From Endocalyx cinctus (Eukaryota > Ascomycota > Sordariomycetes > Amphisphaeriales > Apiosporaceae): a stretch of 64,000 nucleotides of DNA. The stretch spans positions 434,001 to 498,000 of the forward strand of contig BCKC01000002.1 of NCBI GenBank assembly GCA_001600455.1, in the 5' to 3' direction. The stretch's first letter is position 1, and every line of letters begins with the position of its first letter. Shown piece after piece: positions 11,938 through 22,247 of the stretch. Below the pieces are notes generated by a model. It made no database searches, was not told the DNA's origin, and saw only the letters and a program-made list of their open reading frames with translations. The translations under genes were made by a program, and so were the position numbers.

Positions 11938-12044
11938 GAATGGTTCCTTCTTTGGTTTTTTCATATATTCCAGCTTTGAAAACCAGTCCTTTTCTCGTTT
12001 GATCATCTGCTTAATCACCTTCATATTTTTATCAATCTTTTACG

Positions 12045-13337
12045 ATGGCACCGCTAGCACGTTTGGCTCTCCTCGCATTGGCTCTAGCTTCCACTGCATT
12101 CTGCAGCCCTTTCAGCTCACCATTCGATCTGTTTGAAGTTGATAAGAGGGAAATATGTATCGCTCTCCGTGAGCCTCCTCATGTGACGGTTACGATCCCC
12201 TATTTCACATACTTGGAGACTTCCATTTCAGAGACTACAGTAAGTCTATAGTTATATTGCTATCCAGAGATACTTCATACAGTAATGGACTAATTAAGCA
12301 CGTTGTAGAGCATAACTCTTGGCGCAAACTGCTTTGATCTTCTCGGGCTCGGGTGCATCGCTCAACCTACGTTCATAGCGAGTCCTACTGTCGCCACAAT
12401 CACCGGAGTTGGGACTACGACAACGGCCTTCCCCGTAGCCACAGCGACTACCTATGTGTCGGCTGCATACGACTTGGAGTGTGACTGCACGAAGGATAAG
12501 ACGTGGTGCTGGAACCCCTTTCCCACTAAATATACATCCACCCCTGCCCCCTCGTACCCCACTCAGCCCCCCACGTCTTCTTCGTGCCCCCCAGCCCCAC
12601 CTACACCTACTTGCCCTCCCTCGACGCCCGGACCTGAACCTTTCACATGCGACAAGTATGCCTACCTGATCCAGCACGAAGAACTAATTCGTGTCGACGT
12701 CGCGACGGGCGAGTACGAGACCATCGTCACGACCGTCGGTCAAGGCAGCGCCATCAACGCACTCGGATACAACGTCTTCGACAACTACCTATACGGACGA
12801 GAAGTCAACTCAACCTCGTACCATTTACTGCGCTTCGGTATCGACGGAACCTCCGAGTTCGTCGCGCCTCTGAACACCTCGGTCACCGCCGTCGGCGACG
12901 TCGACACCAACGGGTTCTACTGGGGCAGCAACGACACGGACTGGGTGCAGATCGACCTGCGGCCCGGCTCGCCGACGTACGGATCCGTGATCGACTCGGC
13001 ACCCTTCGGCACGGACGAGTTCTCGGTGGGCGACTGGGCCTACATCCCCACCGGCGGGAACGCGCTGTACGGGCTGAACTCGCCTACTTCGGAGATGTCG
13101 AGACTGGTTCGGTTTAACGTCGACGCCAAGGCGTGGGAGGTGGTCGCGGAGTATTCACGACACCATAGCGCCGGTGCCGTATACGCTATCAATAACGGCA
13201 CACTTTACGGCAGCGATAACGGGAGCGGGGAGATTTGGGGTTTTCCTATCGATGGAGGTGATCCGTGGCTGGCTTCGGTTGGGCCGTCAACTACCACTAA
13301 TGACGGGGCTCGATGTGTCCTCAACCTTGTTGTCTAA
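12045..13337 (+). CDS. secreted protein with beta-propeller-like domain (DUF6923-type)
   Basis: Exons 12045-12239 and 12309-13337 join in phase 0 (GTAAGT donor, TAG acceptor), giving 407 residues. The N-terminus MAPLARLALLALALASTAFC is a clear signal peptide ending near CSP. A ~100-residue Thr/Val-rich region leads to a Pro/Ser/Thr-rich linker (~175-200). The C-terminal ~220 residues carry repeated strand pairs such as YLIQHEELIRVD and NALYGLN with several N-glycosylation sequons. This pattern is typical of the fungal DUF6923 propeller-like family, whose function is unknown. Most likely extracellular or wall-associated. The second exon is distinctly GC-rich. Confidence 0.75.
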
Positions 13338-13440
13338 ATAATGATGCAGAAACTAGGTTGAGGTTATTTTTCGGAGGTAAGAATGCTGGGAACTATTGGA
13401 TTGTAAGCCATGAATATTTCGTGAGAAGGATACTGATTGC

Positions 13441-13480
13441 TTTTTTCTTCTCTTCTTCTCTTCTCTTCTCTTCTCTTCTG
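13441..13480 (+). repeat. TTCTC/TCT pyrimidine microsatellite
   Basis: About eight imperfect TTCTC units downstream of the propeller gene, probably slippage in its 3' flank. Confidence 0.85.
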
Positions 13481-13691
13481 TTCGTTTATTCTAAAAGCAG
13501 CTGGTTTTTAAACAGGCTGTTTTAGTAAACAACGTACAAACTTGATTACCTACGTATCTTCTAATTATAAGCGGGATTGCTTCGTCCTCTTAATTATTGT
13601 AGCCTATAATTAATGGTCATCCGCAAGAGTGAAGTTTTGTAATAATTTGAATTGGAAATAGCAATAATACACTAAAGAGATGGAGCAAGCT

Positions 13692-14648
13692 TCAAAGCAC
13701 CATCCTTGACTTAAGTTTATCCCCATTCACAATATCCTCTTTCATATTCTCCAACTCGACGGTATCCCAAGTAGAACTCAGATACCTCCCGTTCAACCAA
13801 GCGGGCTTCGTCCGGACCAGCCAAAGGCAAAAAGCCCCGCACAGGCTCGGCTCGTCAAAAACCATACTATCGGGATCAAGATTCATTCCCGGCGGGGGCG
13901 TCGTGTATACCGTGCCCGGGTGAACGGAATACGCGAGAAGGCCTTTCCCCTCCCCGCCCTCATCGCCGTAATTCTCGACCGCGATCTCCGTCAGCCGATT
14001 CGAAGCCAGTTCCGAAACGTTGAAGGCTTTAGGCCCGTTGCCGACAAAGTGCGAGCATATGCTCGTCACGTTGATCACCGTGCGAGCGCCGCCCTCGGCT
14101 TTCATCAAGAAGGGCAAGGCGGCGCGCATGGTGAGGAACCGGCCGTAGTAGTTGCACCGCATGGTCACGTCCACGAACTGGTCGGCCGGGATATCGAATA
14201 ACCGGCCGTACGAGGCCGCGTCGGTGCTGACGATGCCGGCGTTGTTGATCAGCAGGTCCAACCAGCCGCCGTGCGCCGACTCGACCGTCTCGAACAGGCG
14301 CGCCGTGTCGGCCTCGGAGCCGGCCTCGAACTCGACGAGGGAGATGGTCAGGAGGCCGGACGACGCGTGAGGCGACGCCGCCTCGCAGAGTTGCCGGGTC
14401 GCCGTTAGCGAGGAGAGGGTGCGCGAGGTGAGGATCAGCCCGGTGGCGCCGGCGCGGGCGAAGGTTTCGGCCGTCGCTTGGCCGATGCCCCGACTTGCGC
14501 CCGTGATGATGGCTACGAAAGGCTGGGGCAGGGGGTTCGCCTCGGGTAGGAGGGAGGGAGTCGGTTTCTTGTGTAGTTCTTTGGTAAAGCTCCAGCCGGT
14601 GGCGGGGAGGGATATTAAGGTTTCAATGGCATGGTCCTTGCTCGACAT
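13692..14648 (-). CDS. short-chain dehydrogenase/reductase with altered active site
   Basis: Single exon, 318 residues, ATG at 14648. The Rossmann cofactor motif TGASRGIG (residues 49-56), the NNAG motif (135-138) and the Ser of the catalytic segment (NVTSICS) are present. The YxxxK catalytic pair reads F209-N-V-S-E213: Tyr has become Phe and Lys has become Glu, with codons TTC and GAA. The rest of the fold, including the helix after the pair (LASNRLTEI) and the SVHPGTVYT segment, is conserved with fungal SDRs. The protein should still bind NAD(P) but classical SDR catalysis is unlikely; it may have a binding role or be newly decaying. It is convergent with the secreted propeller gene. Confidence 0.85.
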   Translation of the reverse strand: MSSKDHAIETLISLPATGWSFTKELHKKPTPSLLPEANPLPQPFVAIITGASRGIGQATAETFARAGATGLILTSRTLSSLTATRQLCEAASPHASSGLLTISLVEFEAGSEADTARLFETVESAHGGWLDLLINNAGIVSTDAASYGRLFDIPADQFVDVTMRCNYYGRFLTMRAALPFLMKAEGGARTVINVTSICSHFVGNGPKAFNVSELASNRLTEIAVENYGDEGGEGKGLLAYSVHPGTVYTTPPPGMNLDPDSMVFDEPSLCGAFCLWLVRTKPAWLNGRYLSSTWDTVELENMKEDIVNGDKLKSRMVL

Positions 14649-15612
14649 CGTGTCTATTGTGTCGATGGTGATGGGACTAATGGGAAGTAAAAATAATGAT
14701 AGTATAAGTCAACAGGTGAATGTTGTTCGCTCGTTTACAGACGAGATTTCTTTATTTGAAGTTCAGGCGTTTTCCAATGATTTATACCTCTCAAGAAGAG
14801 GGGGACTGCACCCCATGTCGAGCATCAACCCCGGGTACTGTCGAGAGAATCGGGACCGAAACGTGTAACCCTCCGTGTTAACCATGTATCAACAAGTCAT
14901 TAACTCCTTCAATCCGAACTCCAGTACTTGTATTTGACAGTGGAGCGTAGCTCAAGTGGTGGTGAAAGCTATTCTATCATACCAAGGTGCCCTGTTCCGT
15001 ATCTGAGATTGAGAGATGAACAAGTATCCCGAGTATGGTTTAATGCTAGTGCTGTTACTTATATAATGATGACAGGGTTAGATCTGGTGCTAAACGGAAA
15101 ATAGAATATGCTCGGAGGGGTAAACTTACCTTTCCTGGAGAGTTCGGATTGACCACGGGCCCGGATTATCCGGTAATTCGATCCGCTTAAGTAAACTATA
15201 CTATGAATTATGCTGTATGTTAGGTTACTATAAATATTCCAATAACTCTTTCAAACAGCACATAGGGTATAGCTCGGAAATAAGCCTGTGAACGTCGTAA
15301 ATACCGGCGGTCCCAAATTAGATACTGTATTACTTCCCTCTTTTATTCATAGATCTGCTATGGTAACAAAATGTTAGAGGCCAGAACTAATTGCATGGTA
15401 TGATGTCTATTCGTGATTTAAAATATTTTTCTTCATATTTATTTAGTTCTCTTGGACGAACCATTTCACTGATCACTTGCCAAGATGTTTAAGTTTCTTA
15501 CGTAGGTAAGGATTGAGTCAGTCATGGTAAAAGCGACAGCCCCTCATACGACGTCGAAAGCGGGGATTGACAGGATAAGAAGAAGCATGTGTTTAATGAA
15601 ATCTACTACGAG

Positions 15613-15628
15613 TACTCCGTACGGAGTA
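15613..15628. repeat. 16-bp palindrome TACTCCGTACGGAGTA
   Basis: A perfect palindrome of two octamers. The half-word TACTCCGTA recurs near 47873. Palindromes of this kind recur in ascomycete intergenic DNA; the function is unknown. Confidence 0.75.
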
Positions 15629-15780
15629 AATGAATCTGTCTGACTGTATAATGACCTCTGTAGCTGATCTGCTTGATTACTACCTGACTAAGCTGCCTCT
15701 GTTAAATATATCTACAAGGATATCGTCAGCTCTTGGCCTAAGGCTTATTTATTGACATTAGGTAGTAGGTGCCTAAACTT

Positions 15781-15792
15781 ATATATATAAAA
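15781..15792 (+). promoter_or_regulatory. TATA-like element upstream of HET gene
   Basis: ATATATATAAAA about 180 bp before the ATG at 15972; a plausible core promoter element. Confidence 0.4.
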
Positions 15793-15971
15793 GAAACTCG
15801 TTCTCTTTTATCATCATTTCCATCGTCGCTAATATTACGTGCGCTTACGATATGCTAAGGTCCTAACCTACATACATCACTTAATCGTACCTACATTTTA
15901 TAGACTGACTCTATCTTGAGACGTAATTCAGTAAATCTCCGCGTCGTCGTATTAAATATATATTACTAAAA

Positions 15972-18008
15972 ATGGGCTCTTTATGCAATGCTTATTGTCA
16001 GTATATCTATTTGCCGTTTCCTTTCGGTTATTACAGACCACCAGACAGGAAATTCACAGAAGTTGAACAACAGCGCCACGTGTGTGGATTGTGTGCCTGT
16101 CTCTATGCTACCTTGACAGAAACCGAGCTGGCTCAATTACATAATGAACAAGCCGCTGGTAACCCGATTGCGGTCTCCTTGTCTCGCCTTGGCGGAGGTA
16201 CTCTTAGGATTGTGCATTGTAAAGCAATTCTGACTTGGAGTACCGGAGAAATTAAGAAAACATTCGCAGCTAGTCTAGATTCTGGTGAGAACTATCATTT
16301 AATTACATATCCCATAACTTCGACTTACCTTGAAACAGCGACTTCATCTTTCTGGAAACGGCCAATATGGACCAAGATTGATCGTCTGAGTTTTAGTGAA
16401 AGGCTCACAACCGTACACGAATGGTTGAGCAATTGCAAGCTCCGGCACTCGTACTGTAACACGCCTCCTTCTAATCAAGGCGAACAGGCGTGTCGATTTA
16501 TTGACGTCAGAAAACGCAACAACAGTCCCGACGTTCGCCTAGTCGATAATAAGGACGTCAAAGAGTACGTGGCTTTGAGTCACTGCTGGGGGGGAGTTCA
16601 AATCAGCTCTAACACAACTGATCGCAACGTTCAAGAGTACATGAAGAATATCCCTTATTCATCCTTGCCGAAAACATTCAGGGAGGTAATTGATGTGACT
16701 CGAGCGCTAAATATACAGTATCTTTGGATTGACTCCCTGTGCATCATCCAAGGAAACCAGCAAGACTGGGAATCAGAAGCTGCGAAGATGAAGAACGTCT
16801 ACCAAGGTGCCACCATAACATTCTCGGCAACCTCCGCAAAGAGCTCATTAGATGGCCTGGGGATCACAAACTCATTAAGTCTATCCTTTCGATTCCCTTG
16901 TACCGATATTCAGGGAAGGCAATGGTCTCTCTTTCCCAAAGCCACCAAAGGCATTATTTTTGGCTTCAATAACCTACCCGTCCAGAGCAGAGGTTGGATC
17001 TTGCAAGAGCAAACACTATCGCAACGTATACTTCACTTCACCGGTGACGAGATGGTCTGGCAGTGTCACCACTCAATTGAACTCGAGAGTGGAAGATATC
17101 ATTCTGAAGATAACCACGGTAAGAAGGGCTTATCGCCAGCAAAGCCGGATGTATCCAAAAAGAACTCCTGGCAACCTATCAATCCGACTTATGAACTATT
17201 CGGCGCAAAAGATCCCATCGAACCAGGTTCTCTGTCCAACAACAATGAAAACATGTGGTGGTCACTCGTTGTCGCGTATTGTCAACGTAATTTGACCAAT
17301 CGCCAAGACGTCTTCGCCGCGATGGCAGGGGTCACACAACTACACCAAGAACGATCCGATGACGAACCTCTTCTGGGCCTTTGGCAAAAGAAATTAGTGT
17401 TTTGGCTAACGTGGGAGCGTGGTCCGCTTAATGATAACACACCAAAGGAAATCTCGCCCGGAGAAATCACTCGTTCCCAAGGATTACCTTCTTGGACATG
17501 GATGTCTCTTCCCTTGCCGTACTTTCAAGCCAACCACATGATGCCTTTTACGAAGTCGCAGTATCGTAATAAGAAAGCCTGCGCGCAAGTCGATGAACCT
17601 AGCATATCATGGTCCGGTAGGGCGCTCATTACGACGCCCGTCGAAGCTACGATAACGATCCGCGGAAGAATGTTTCAAATCGGCTGGAAACCAAAAACCG
17701 GAGTCTACGGAATTAACATCGGCTTCAAGATACGGTCAAGTTTTCATAGGCGGGATGACGGGATCAGTCTAGATACCAGTGACCCGCAAGAAAATTTCAC
17801 CTACACCGCTATCGCCATGTGGACTGAAGACAATATTGATGAGGAGTGGGGCGACGTCAATATGACGATAGTGCATACCCTCGTCGTGAAGCCTGTGGAG
17901 AATACAGAAGATCGGTACCGACGTATTGGAATGGCCAGCATTGAGATCAACAAAGACAATTATCAGATCGATGATCTCGGTGAAGAGAAGACAGTTACGA
18001 TAGTCTAG
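15972..18008 (+). CDS. HET-domain protein (heterokaryon incompatibility family)
   Basis: Single exon, 678 residues; the ATG has A at -3. The HET domain spans about residues 197-340 with its hallmark motifs: YVALSHCWGG, LPKTFREVIDVTRAL, YLWIDSLCIIQ and DWESEAAKM. A conserved downstream motif RGWILQEQTLS follows and the C-terminal half is variable, as usual in this family. The N-terminus has a Cys pair (CGLCACL). HET domains are TIR-like and trigger cell death on non-self contact in fungi. No NACHT or WD repeats are attached, so it may act with another recognition protein. The single-exon structure is common for the family. Confidence 0.9.
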   Translation: MGSLCNAYCQYIYLPFPFGYYRPPDRKFTEVEQQRHVCGLCACLYATLTETELAQLHNEQAAGNPIAVSLSRLGGGTLRIVHCKAILTWSTGEIKKTFAASLDSGENYHLITYPITSTYLETATSSFWKRPIWTKIDRLSFSERLTTVHEWLSNCKLRHSYCNTPPSNQGEQACRFIDVRKRNNSPDVRLVDNKDVKEYVALSHCWGGVQISSNTTDRNVQEYMKNIPYSSLPKTFREVIDVTRALNIQYLWIDSLCIIQGNQQDWESEAAKMKNVYQGATITFSATSAKSSLDGLGITNSLSLSFRFPCTDIQGRQWSLFPKATKGIIFGFNNLPVQSRGWILQEQTLSQRILHFTGDEMVWQCHHSIELESGRYHSEDNHGKKGLSPAKPDVSKKNSWQPINPTYELFGAKDPIEPGSLSNNNENMWWSLVVAYCQRNLTNRQDVFAAMAGVTQLHQERSDDEPLLGLWQKKLVFWLTWERGPLNDNTPKEISPGEITRSQGLPSWTWMSLPLPYFQANHMMPFTKSQYRNKKACAQVDEPSISWSGRALITTPVEATITIRGRMFQIGWKPKTGVYGINIGFKIRSSFHRRDDGISLDTSDPQENFTYTAIAMWTEDNIDEEWGDVNMTIVHTLVVKPVENTEDRYRRIGMASIEINKDNYQIDDLGEEKTVTIV

Positions 18009-18495
18009 GAAGAGATAATAATACCCGGAGAAGGTACATAACCAATGAATAGGGTAGACACAGATAGTTGCATCTTAGGAAAAGATAAAGATTTTGTAAT
18101 CTCAGATCAAGATATCAAGTGGATGGCATGATAGACTGCGCTATACCATCTGCTTTATCACTTAAAGTCCTAGAAGGATCATCAGCAAAGGTTAACATCT
18201 AGATAATATTGACTTAGTACTACCTAGAATCCCACTCATGAGGTCGAGTTCGTGTGCCACCCTTCGTTATCATCCGGAATCTTTCTATGTAGACTTTGAT
18301 GCCGTAAGCTTATCTCTAGACTAGAAAATCTAACCCTATCATCCAATATCGGTTTGTATTTTCATACATGTCTTAAAGACTCAATTTACTCACTGCACAT
18401 CCCTCCTCATAATAGATGTGAGCACAATATATTAGTACTGTAATTGGCTGACTACGTCGGTGTTAAAAATTCAGAAACATGGTGCGGATGGGTAA
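18009..18495. other. intergenic, no gene seen
   Basis: AT-rich spacer between the HET gene and the SnoaL-like remnant. It may once have held the missing 5' exon of the remnant, but I find no coherent frame. Confidence 0.5.
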
Positions 18496-18945
18496 CTGAG
18501 AAAATCTTACATTCATGGGAATACCTACGAAGCAGCAGGATTCGCATTTGCTGGACCAATTGCGTTAAGCTGTAACCCGCTCCACAAGTTAATTTCCAAC
18601 GCTGACTACGAAGCACAAATGAAAATCATGTTCCAAGCAATACACAGTATATCTCAAACGATCACGCGAACCGTGATCGACTCGAAAGAGCGTAACGCGG
18701 TTATCTGGAGCCGCCGGAACATCACCGTCAAAGGCGGTTACGACGCAATTGTTGAAGTGGTCTGGGATTTGAGTATCTCGGAAGATGGAACAAAAGTCAC
18801 GCAGATTTTGGAGTTTATTGACAGTTATGTGAGTGATCAAGTGTTTCAGCATATTTTAGCTAGGGTGGATGAACAGGATTTGCTTTTAGACCCCGGGCCG
18901 GTCTTAGTTGAATGTTGCACTCATTCGGGAATTGAATTTGACTGA
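18496..18945 (+). pseudogene. SnoaL/NTF2-like gene remnant, 5' part missing
   Basis: An open frame from 18496 (first internal ATG at 18619) encodes a segment like the C-terminal half of fungal SnoaL-type polyketide-cyclase-like proteins: a helix DYEAQMKIMF, a strand TRTVIDSKERNAVIWSRR, then EVVWDLSISEDG and VTQILEFID. No start codon, signal or first exon joins to it: the frame is closed by a TAA at 18493. Its 3' end is duplicated just downstream (18944-19021). The family cone-fold proteins bind small hydrophobic ligands. I read this as a 5'-truncated, partly duplicated relic; a real short protein from 18619 (108 residues) cannot be excluded. Confidence 0.6.
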
Positions 18946-19021
18946 AGATGGAACAAAAGTCACTCAGATTTTAGCTAGGGTGACTGGACAGGAGTTGCTT
19001 TTAGTCGCTAAGCCGGCCTAG
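18781..19021 (+). repeat. imperfect direct duplication of the SnoaL-like 3' end
   Basis: Copy A (18781-18907) and copy B (18944-19021) both start GAAGATGGAACAAAAGTCAC and end near GGCC(G/T)GTCTTAG or GGCCTAG. Copy B lacks about 48 bp that encode EFIDSYVSDQV in copy A. Point differences are scattered. Confidence 0.8.
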
Positions 19022-19671
19022 GTTTACACTCTTTTTCCACAATATTCACCCTTATGAATATCAATCTATCTTCGCCTCGCTCTTTAATATCTTGTTGAAG
19101 TTAATATATGAAAGCTCTCCAAGGTTTTCATATGTAACCAGTGTTTGTTCGAAAGTATCAGCGCACATATTTACAAGTTCTGTTAATTGTGCCTTGATCT
19201 TTGATAGTTGTTGTGATGGTATGGGTGCAGCTACCTGTTATTTGATTGTATCAATTTAACTGCGGACCCAATCCTCGATAGACTTCCAGTGTTATTATAT
19301 TCTATGTAGCTAATAGGAGGGCTGTATCATAATAGTAGGATCCTAAGATCTAGGCAGTATATTTCATTATGATTAAATATTGGCGCCTTGGGTTACAGCG
19401 TTTCTTATTATAAGCCACATCTCCAACTGATGGTTTTCCAACACCCAGCCACAAACACACGTCCACGTTATTCCCCCTCTTTACTTACCCCCTCATCACA
19501 TTAGATCGGCCAAGATACCTCGGAAAGCAGATGTAATTCGTAATGTATGTAGAGATCGTGATTTTCACGTTCGATACTTTGGATTCCATCTTTACCCAGA
19601 ATAATTACTGGCTACCTCATCCGTATACATTTCAATTATAATTTGCTGTTCGGTATTTTTAAAGTTTTACA
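19022..19671. other. intergenic upstream of the MFS gene
   Basis: AT-rich, no supported gene. Confidence 0.5.
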
Positions 19672-21180
19672 ATGCGCAATAACGCTACCGAGTTAGTGAC
19701 TATCGTGCCATCTCAGCCCGTCGCAAGTCCTTTATCCGTTGATTGTAGTGAAAGGGCCCCATCCCAGTCACAGGATGTAGAAGACCAGCCAGCTACCCGT
19801 CCGCGGATGGAACAAGAACTAGCGCCTGTAGATGGGGGATCTGCTGCTTGGAGGCTTCTCTTCGCCGCGTTCGTGTTTGAGGCGTTACTATGGGGTATTA
19901 TTTCCATATTATGTCATAATATTTGACAAGTAATGCTTACTTAGATGGACCATAGGCTTCCCTCTTTCATTCGGTGTTTTCCAAGAATACTATTCCAAGG
20001 TTCCAGAATTTGCGCAGAATCGGTACATATCCGTCGTTGGCACCGTGGCATCTGGACTCGGTTACCTGGGGGCACCACTCGTCATGCCTTTTATCCAGCG
20101 CTATCAGCGATGGCGGCGGCAGATGATTTGGGTTGGCTGTACATCCACTGATTCGAAATCATGGCAAGAAGTAATTGCTAACATATACTCATCTCTTCAG
20201 GGTCAATTTGCATTGCAGGCTTGGTATTAGGGTCCTTTGCATCCACGTTAGAAACGCTGATTCTTACACAGGGCGTGGCGTATGGCATTGGATTCCTCAT
20301 ATTCTACTACCCTATTCTCAGCATGGTAAACGAGTATTTTATTGCACGTCGTGGAATGGCTTACGGCGTTCTCTGTGGTGCCTCCGGTGCCTCAGGATCT
20401 GTGATGCCATTTGTGCTTCAAGCTCTATTAAAAAGGTACGGACACAGGACGACCCTTCGAGCTGTGGCTGTAGCACTCACGATTCTCACGGGGCCGTTTA
20501 TCCCCATCCTAAAGGGCCGCCTTCCTACCTCGGAACGAGCAAATATCCCCAAAATGAATCTAACGTTTTTGCGTAGTCCTTTGTTCTGGGTATACTCGTC
20601 CTCGAACCTATTGCAAGGACTTGGGTATTTTTTCCCCTCATTATACCTCCCGTCTTTCGCATCGTCCCTGGGACTCGGTGGAAATAGCGGAGCACTCCTC
20701 CTGGCACTAATGAGCGTTTGCCAAGTCGGCGGCCAGTTCATGTTCGGCTGGCTATCCGACCGTAAAGTACCTCTGAATATACTAGCCTGCACGTCAACCG
20801 TCCTCGCGGCAATCGCATGCCTCACCTTATGGAGACTAGCTGAATCCTTGCCGGTTCTAATTGTCTTTGCCGTTGTGTACGGATTCTTCGGCGCGGGGTA
20901 CACCGCCACATGGGCTAGAATGAGCACGGCAATTACCGACGACGTGACGGCGGTACCCATGGTTTTCAGCTTGCTTAACTTTGGTAAAGGTATCGGAAAT
21001 GTACTGGCAGGTCCTCTTGGAGGGTCTCTCTTTTCCACTTCAAACTTGACCGAAGCTCAATCATCATTTTCATATCATTCAATTATTGTGTTCACGGGAG
21101 TGTCCATGTTCGCGAGCGCTGTTACTATTTGCTTTCAATATTTGAAGTACCAATGGGGTCTTATAGACCATATTCATTAG
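19672..21180 (+). CDS. MFS transporter, monocarboxylate-porter-like
   Basis: Three exons, 19672-19894, 19956-20138 and 20201-21180, with introns of 61 and 62 nt in phase 1, giving 461 residues. The N-terminal ~60 residues are a hydrophilic Ser/Pro/Glu-rich cytosolic tail ending DGGSAAW, typical of the fungal monocarboxylate-porter subfamily. The spliced core reads WGFPLSFGVFQEYY and WVGWSICIAGLVLGSF across the junctions, then ATQG-like LTQGVAYGIGF, the ARRGMAYG loop, FGWLSDR (motif A of the second half) and NFGKGIGN. About 12 membrane segments are expected. Substrate is unknown: family members carry monocarboxylates, riboflavin or metabolites. It lies upstream of the GH3 gene on the same strand. 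Confidence 0.85.
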
Positions 21181-22247
21181 GCAGTCAGCGCTACTTGATA
21201 GGAACCAGATAGTGATTCCCCATAATGCAATGTAGTCTCATGGAGGTTGAAAAAAAATATATATATAATGGGAAATTTATGGAAATTTCTTTAGTGGTAA
21301 GTGCGCGGTAAATATAGTGGTAAGTACGCTGTAATTATAGTAGTAAATGCGCTATAATTATAATTATTTCAAATATTATCGAACAATTACGTAATCTCTA
21401 TATAATCAGAATATATATTTATCAAAGATAAAGATAACATATTTCTAATTTTTATGCTATCAAGTAGTTTTACTTAGCAATTGGGTAGAAAAGTACTTCT
21501 TAAATAAATCTTTTTGAAAAAGAAATGTCCATACTATGTATCGATTTTTAACGTGCACCCCTGCCGTATGCGTAATGAAATTTTCAATTTTTCCCAGTGT
21601 CGCCTCTGGCTTTCCGTACCAGCCATACTACTATCATCGCTATACAATTCTATTTTATCTTTTCTTTTCAGTACTGGAAACTGTACTAATCTTACCCACC
21701 GATTCCTATCCATGGATGGGAGTATTTTTTCCACGTGGAAAGACGGTGGGGCCCCATGGGGCCTTATTGTAAAGCCCTAGGTGACATATGACCGGACAAG
21801 TTCAGCTTTCAGAACTGTTAGGTATGCATAGACGATGAGCCTTGTATATGTTGAATGTAGGATGGCGATATAGATAAGAGACATCCGATAATTATCCTTT
21901 GGATATCAAAGGTGAGCTTTCGGATAAAGCGACGTTAAACACTTCACGGAAAGCCCTGCTTCGCCATCCTTGGTAAATAATGAGATCCGTCGGAAATTTG
22001 CCGGGCAGCTTATCTAGGTGGGCCCTGTCATTTCCGGCTCGTCTTCATATTTTCAACAGATTTTCATACTCTCAGGTAAACTTCATGAAGTTGACTTTGC
22101 ACATACTTGAGGAATTCAAAGTCGTCTCACAGTATTGTGCGTGGGCTACGCATCTTTTAGAACCACCCCAACCTAGTCGTGCATGCTCTTCGGGAGCAAG
22201 TGTTGCTCTCATTTAGACACGCCAATCGTGTCCCCACATCGCTCATC
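21181..22247. other. intergenic with 23-bp tandem repeat
   Basis: 1.1 kb AT-rich stretch between MFS and GH3 genes. Apart from the three-copy repeat at 21294-21362 and a (TA)n run near 21260 I see nothing coding. Confidence 0.6.
21294..21362 (+). repeat. three tandem 23-bp units
   Basis: Units at 21294-21316, 21317-21339 and 21340-21362, each beginning GT(G/A)GTAA and ending ATATA or TTATA. The central word changes stepwise GCGCGG, ACGCTG, GCGCTA; most differences between units are transitions. Confidence 0.85.

Larger units (their letters stand above)
10754..12044. other. intergenic, palindrome-bearing, no gene seen
   Basis: 1.3 kb AT-rich spacer with short CTACCTAGGTA-type inverted words, an 18-bp palindrome at 10944-10961, poly-A and poly-T runs, and the TATA box of the following gene at its right end. 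Confidence 0.6.
14649..15971. other. intergenic between divergent genes
   Basis: 1.3 kb AT-rich DNA shared by the SDR (minus) and HET (plus) promoters. It holds the palindrome at 15613-15628 and a TATA-like run at about 15780-15792. No gene is supported. Confidence 0.6.
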
